Source: Acuticoccus sediminis (GTDB taxonomy: Bacteria > Pseudomonadota > Alphaproteobacteria > Rhizobiales > Amorphaceae). From it: DNA of 64,000 nucleotides. The position numbers and the translations under genes were made by a program. Shown here one piece after another: positions 63,782-64,000 of this stretch. The notes under the pieces were generated by a model, which ran no database searches, had not been told where the DNA came from, and saw only the letters and a list, made by a program, of their open reading frames with translations. Within the stretch, counting starts at the first letter, position 1; every line of letters starts with the position of its first letter. The stretch is taken from positions 45,545-109,544 of the forward strand of contig NZ_QHHQ01000012.1 of NCBI RefSeq assembly GCF_003258595.1. Direction: 5' to 3'.

Positions 63782-64000
63782 CCACCGACGGGGCGGCGCA
63801 CTTCGAAAGCGCCGCGACTTCCCGCCGGTGTCTCACTGGAAAGCTTAGGCCGGATGGCCCGAGAGATCGGGACAGGGGCTTCTTTCCGCTGAATTCAGGA
63901 AGACATGGTCTTCCACGGTGCCGCTGGGTACCGGGCTCTTTGACAAGTGAATGCGAAGAAAGAGAAACGTGGGCGGCGTTGTCCCTGCGGATCTCACACC
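63782..64000 (+). ncRNA. rRNA operon leader with boxA-like antitermination sequence
   Basis: The sequence ending CTCTTTGACAAGTGAATGCG (63936 on) and then AAGAAAGAGAAACGTGGGCG is the characteristic leader just before 16S rRNA in alphaproteobacteria. CTCTTTGACAA (63936-63946) matches boxA (CTCTTTAACAA in E. coli). The 16S gene itself should begin just beyond the right edge; its first bases (AGAGTTTGATC) are not reached. Confidence 0.8.

Noticed and set aside
63782..64000. Start of 16S rRNA inside the window
   Set aside because: The leader ends at the window edge; the conserved 5' end of 16S (AGAGTTTGATC) is not present.

Overview
The window is about 64 kb of very GC-rich DNA (roughly three quarters G+C by eye) from an alphaproteobacterium, most likely a Rhodobacterales or Hyphomicrobiales relative. 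The evidence is a RepA/RepB (ParAB) pair of the repABC-plasmid kind with parS-like 16-mers, an RPA-family plasmid replication initiator, a bphO-bphP light-sensing pair with an HWE kinase, a protein like the head-spike base of gene transfer agents, and an rRNA operon leader of alphaproteobacterial type at the right edge. The mix suggests a large plasmid or chromid rather than ordinary main chromosome, though a plasmid integrated into a chromosome is not excluded.

Layout. 0.3-8.4 kb: phytochrome kinase and heme oxygenase, a CLC chloride/proton exchanger, an orphan GTA spike-base protein, a WGR protein and an MFS transporter. 8.5-11 kb: repA and repB partition genes; four sites matching GTTNNNNGCNNNNAAC lie at 6.8, 10.0, 13.7 and 26.3 kb. 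11.2-15.3 kb: a tightly overlapping five-gene operon (HpcH-type aldolase, CMP-sugar synthetase, 2-hydroxyacid dehydrogenase, HAD phosphatase, SDR epimerase) that looks like a route to a cytidylyl-activated sugar acid. 15.6-31.9 kb: polysaccharide genes, including glycosyltransferases, GDP-fucose synthase, rfbB, two DUF115-type proteins and two sulfotransferases. 31.9-33.6 kb: the RPA initiator with two iteron blocks, a probable replication origin. 33.6-45.8 kb: more polysaccharide genes (TviB-type and UDP-glucose dehydrogenases, rfbA, a very large glycosyltransferase and two more sulfotransferases) mixed with an exonuclease and small proteins. 46.3-48.4 kb: malate synthase G. 49.1-53.2 kb: TonB-ExbD-ExbD-ExbB energy-transduction operon, divergent from an Rrf2 regulator. 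53.4-55.5 kb: an EEP-fold nuclease/phosphatase and a cardiolipin synthase. 55.6-62.3 kb: a seven-gene operon (DegT aminotransferase, GT61, NeuD-type acyltransferase, glycosidase-like protein, GT2, WbqC, methyltransferase). 62.8-63.6 kb: a ribokinase-family kinase followed by tandem rrn promoters.

How it fits together. Most of the DNA serves an extracellular polysaccharide or surface glycan. Precursor genes are rfbA and rfbB (dTDP-4-keto-6-deoxyglucose), fcl (GDP-fucose), ugd and tviB (UDP-uronic acids) and the cytidylyl-sugar operon. Assembly genes are GT2, GT4, GT61, RgpF-like and DUF115 proteins. Decoration genes are four sulfotransferase-like proteins, an acyltransferase and a methyltransferase. 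Several pathways are incomplete here (no rfbC, rfbD or gmd; no Wzx, Wzy or ABC export; no PAPS synthesis), so partners must lie elsewhere. This resembles the 'biofilm plasmids' of roseobacters, which pair RepA-type replicons with rhamnose/EPS genes.

A 235-bp, largely palindromic repeat occurs five times, always between genes. Other structural items are a histidinol-dehydrogenase remnant before malate synthase and A+T-rich islets in front of several polysaccharide genes.
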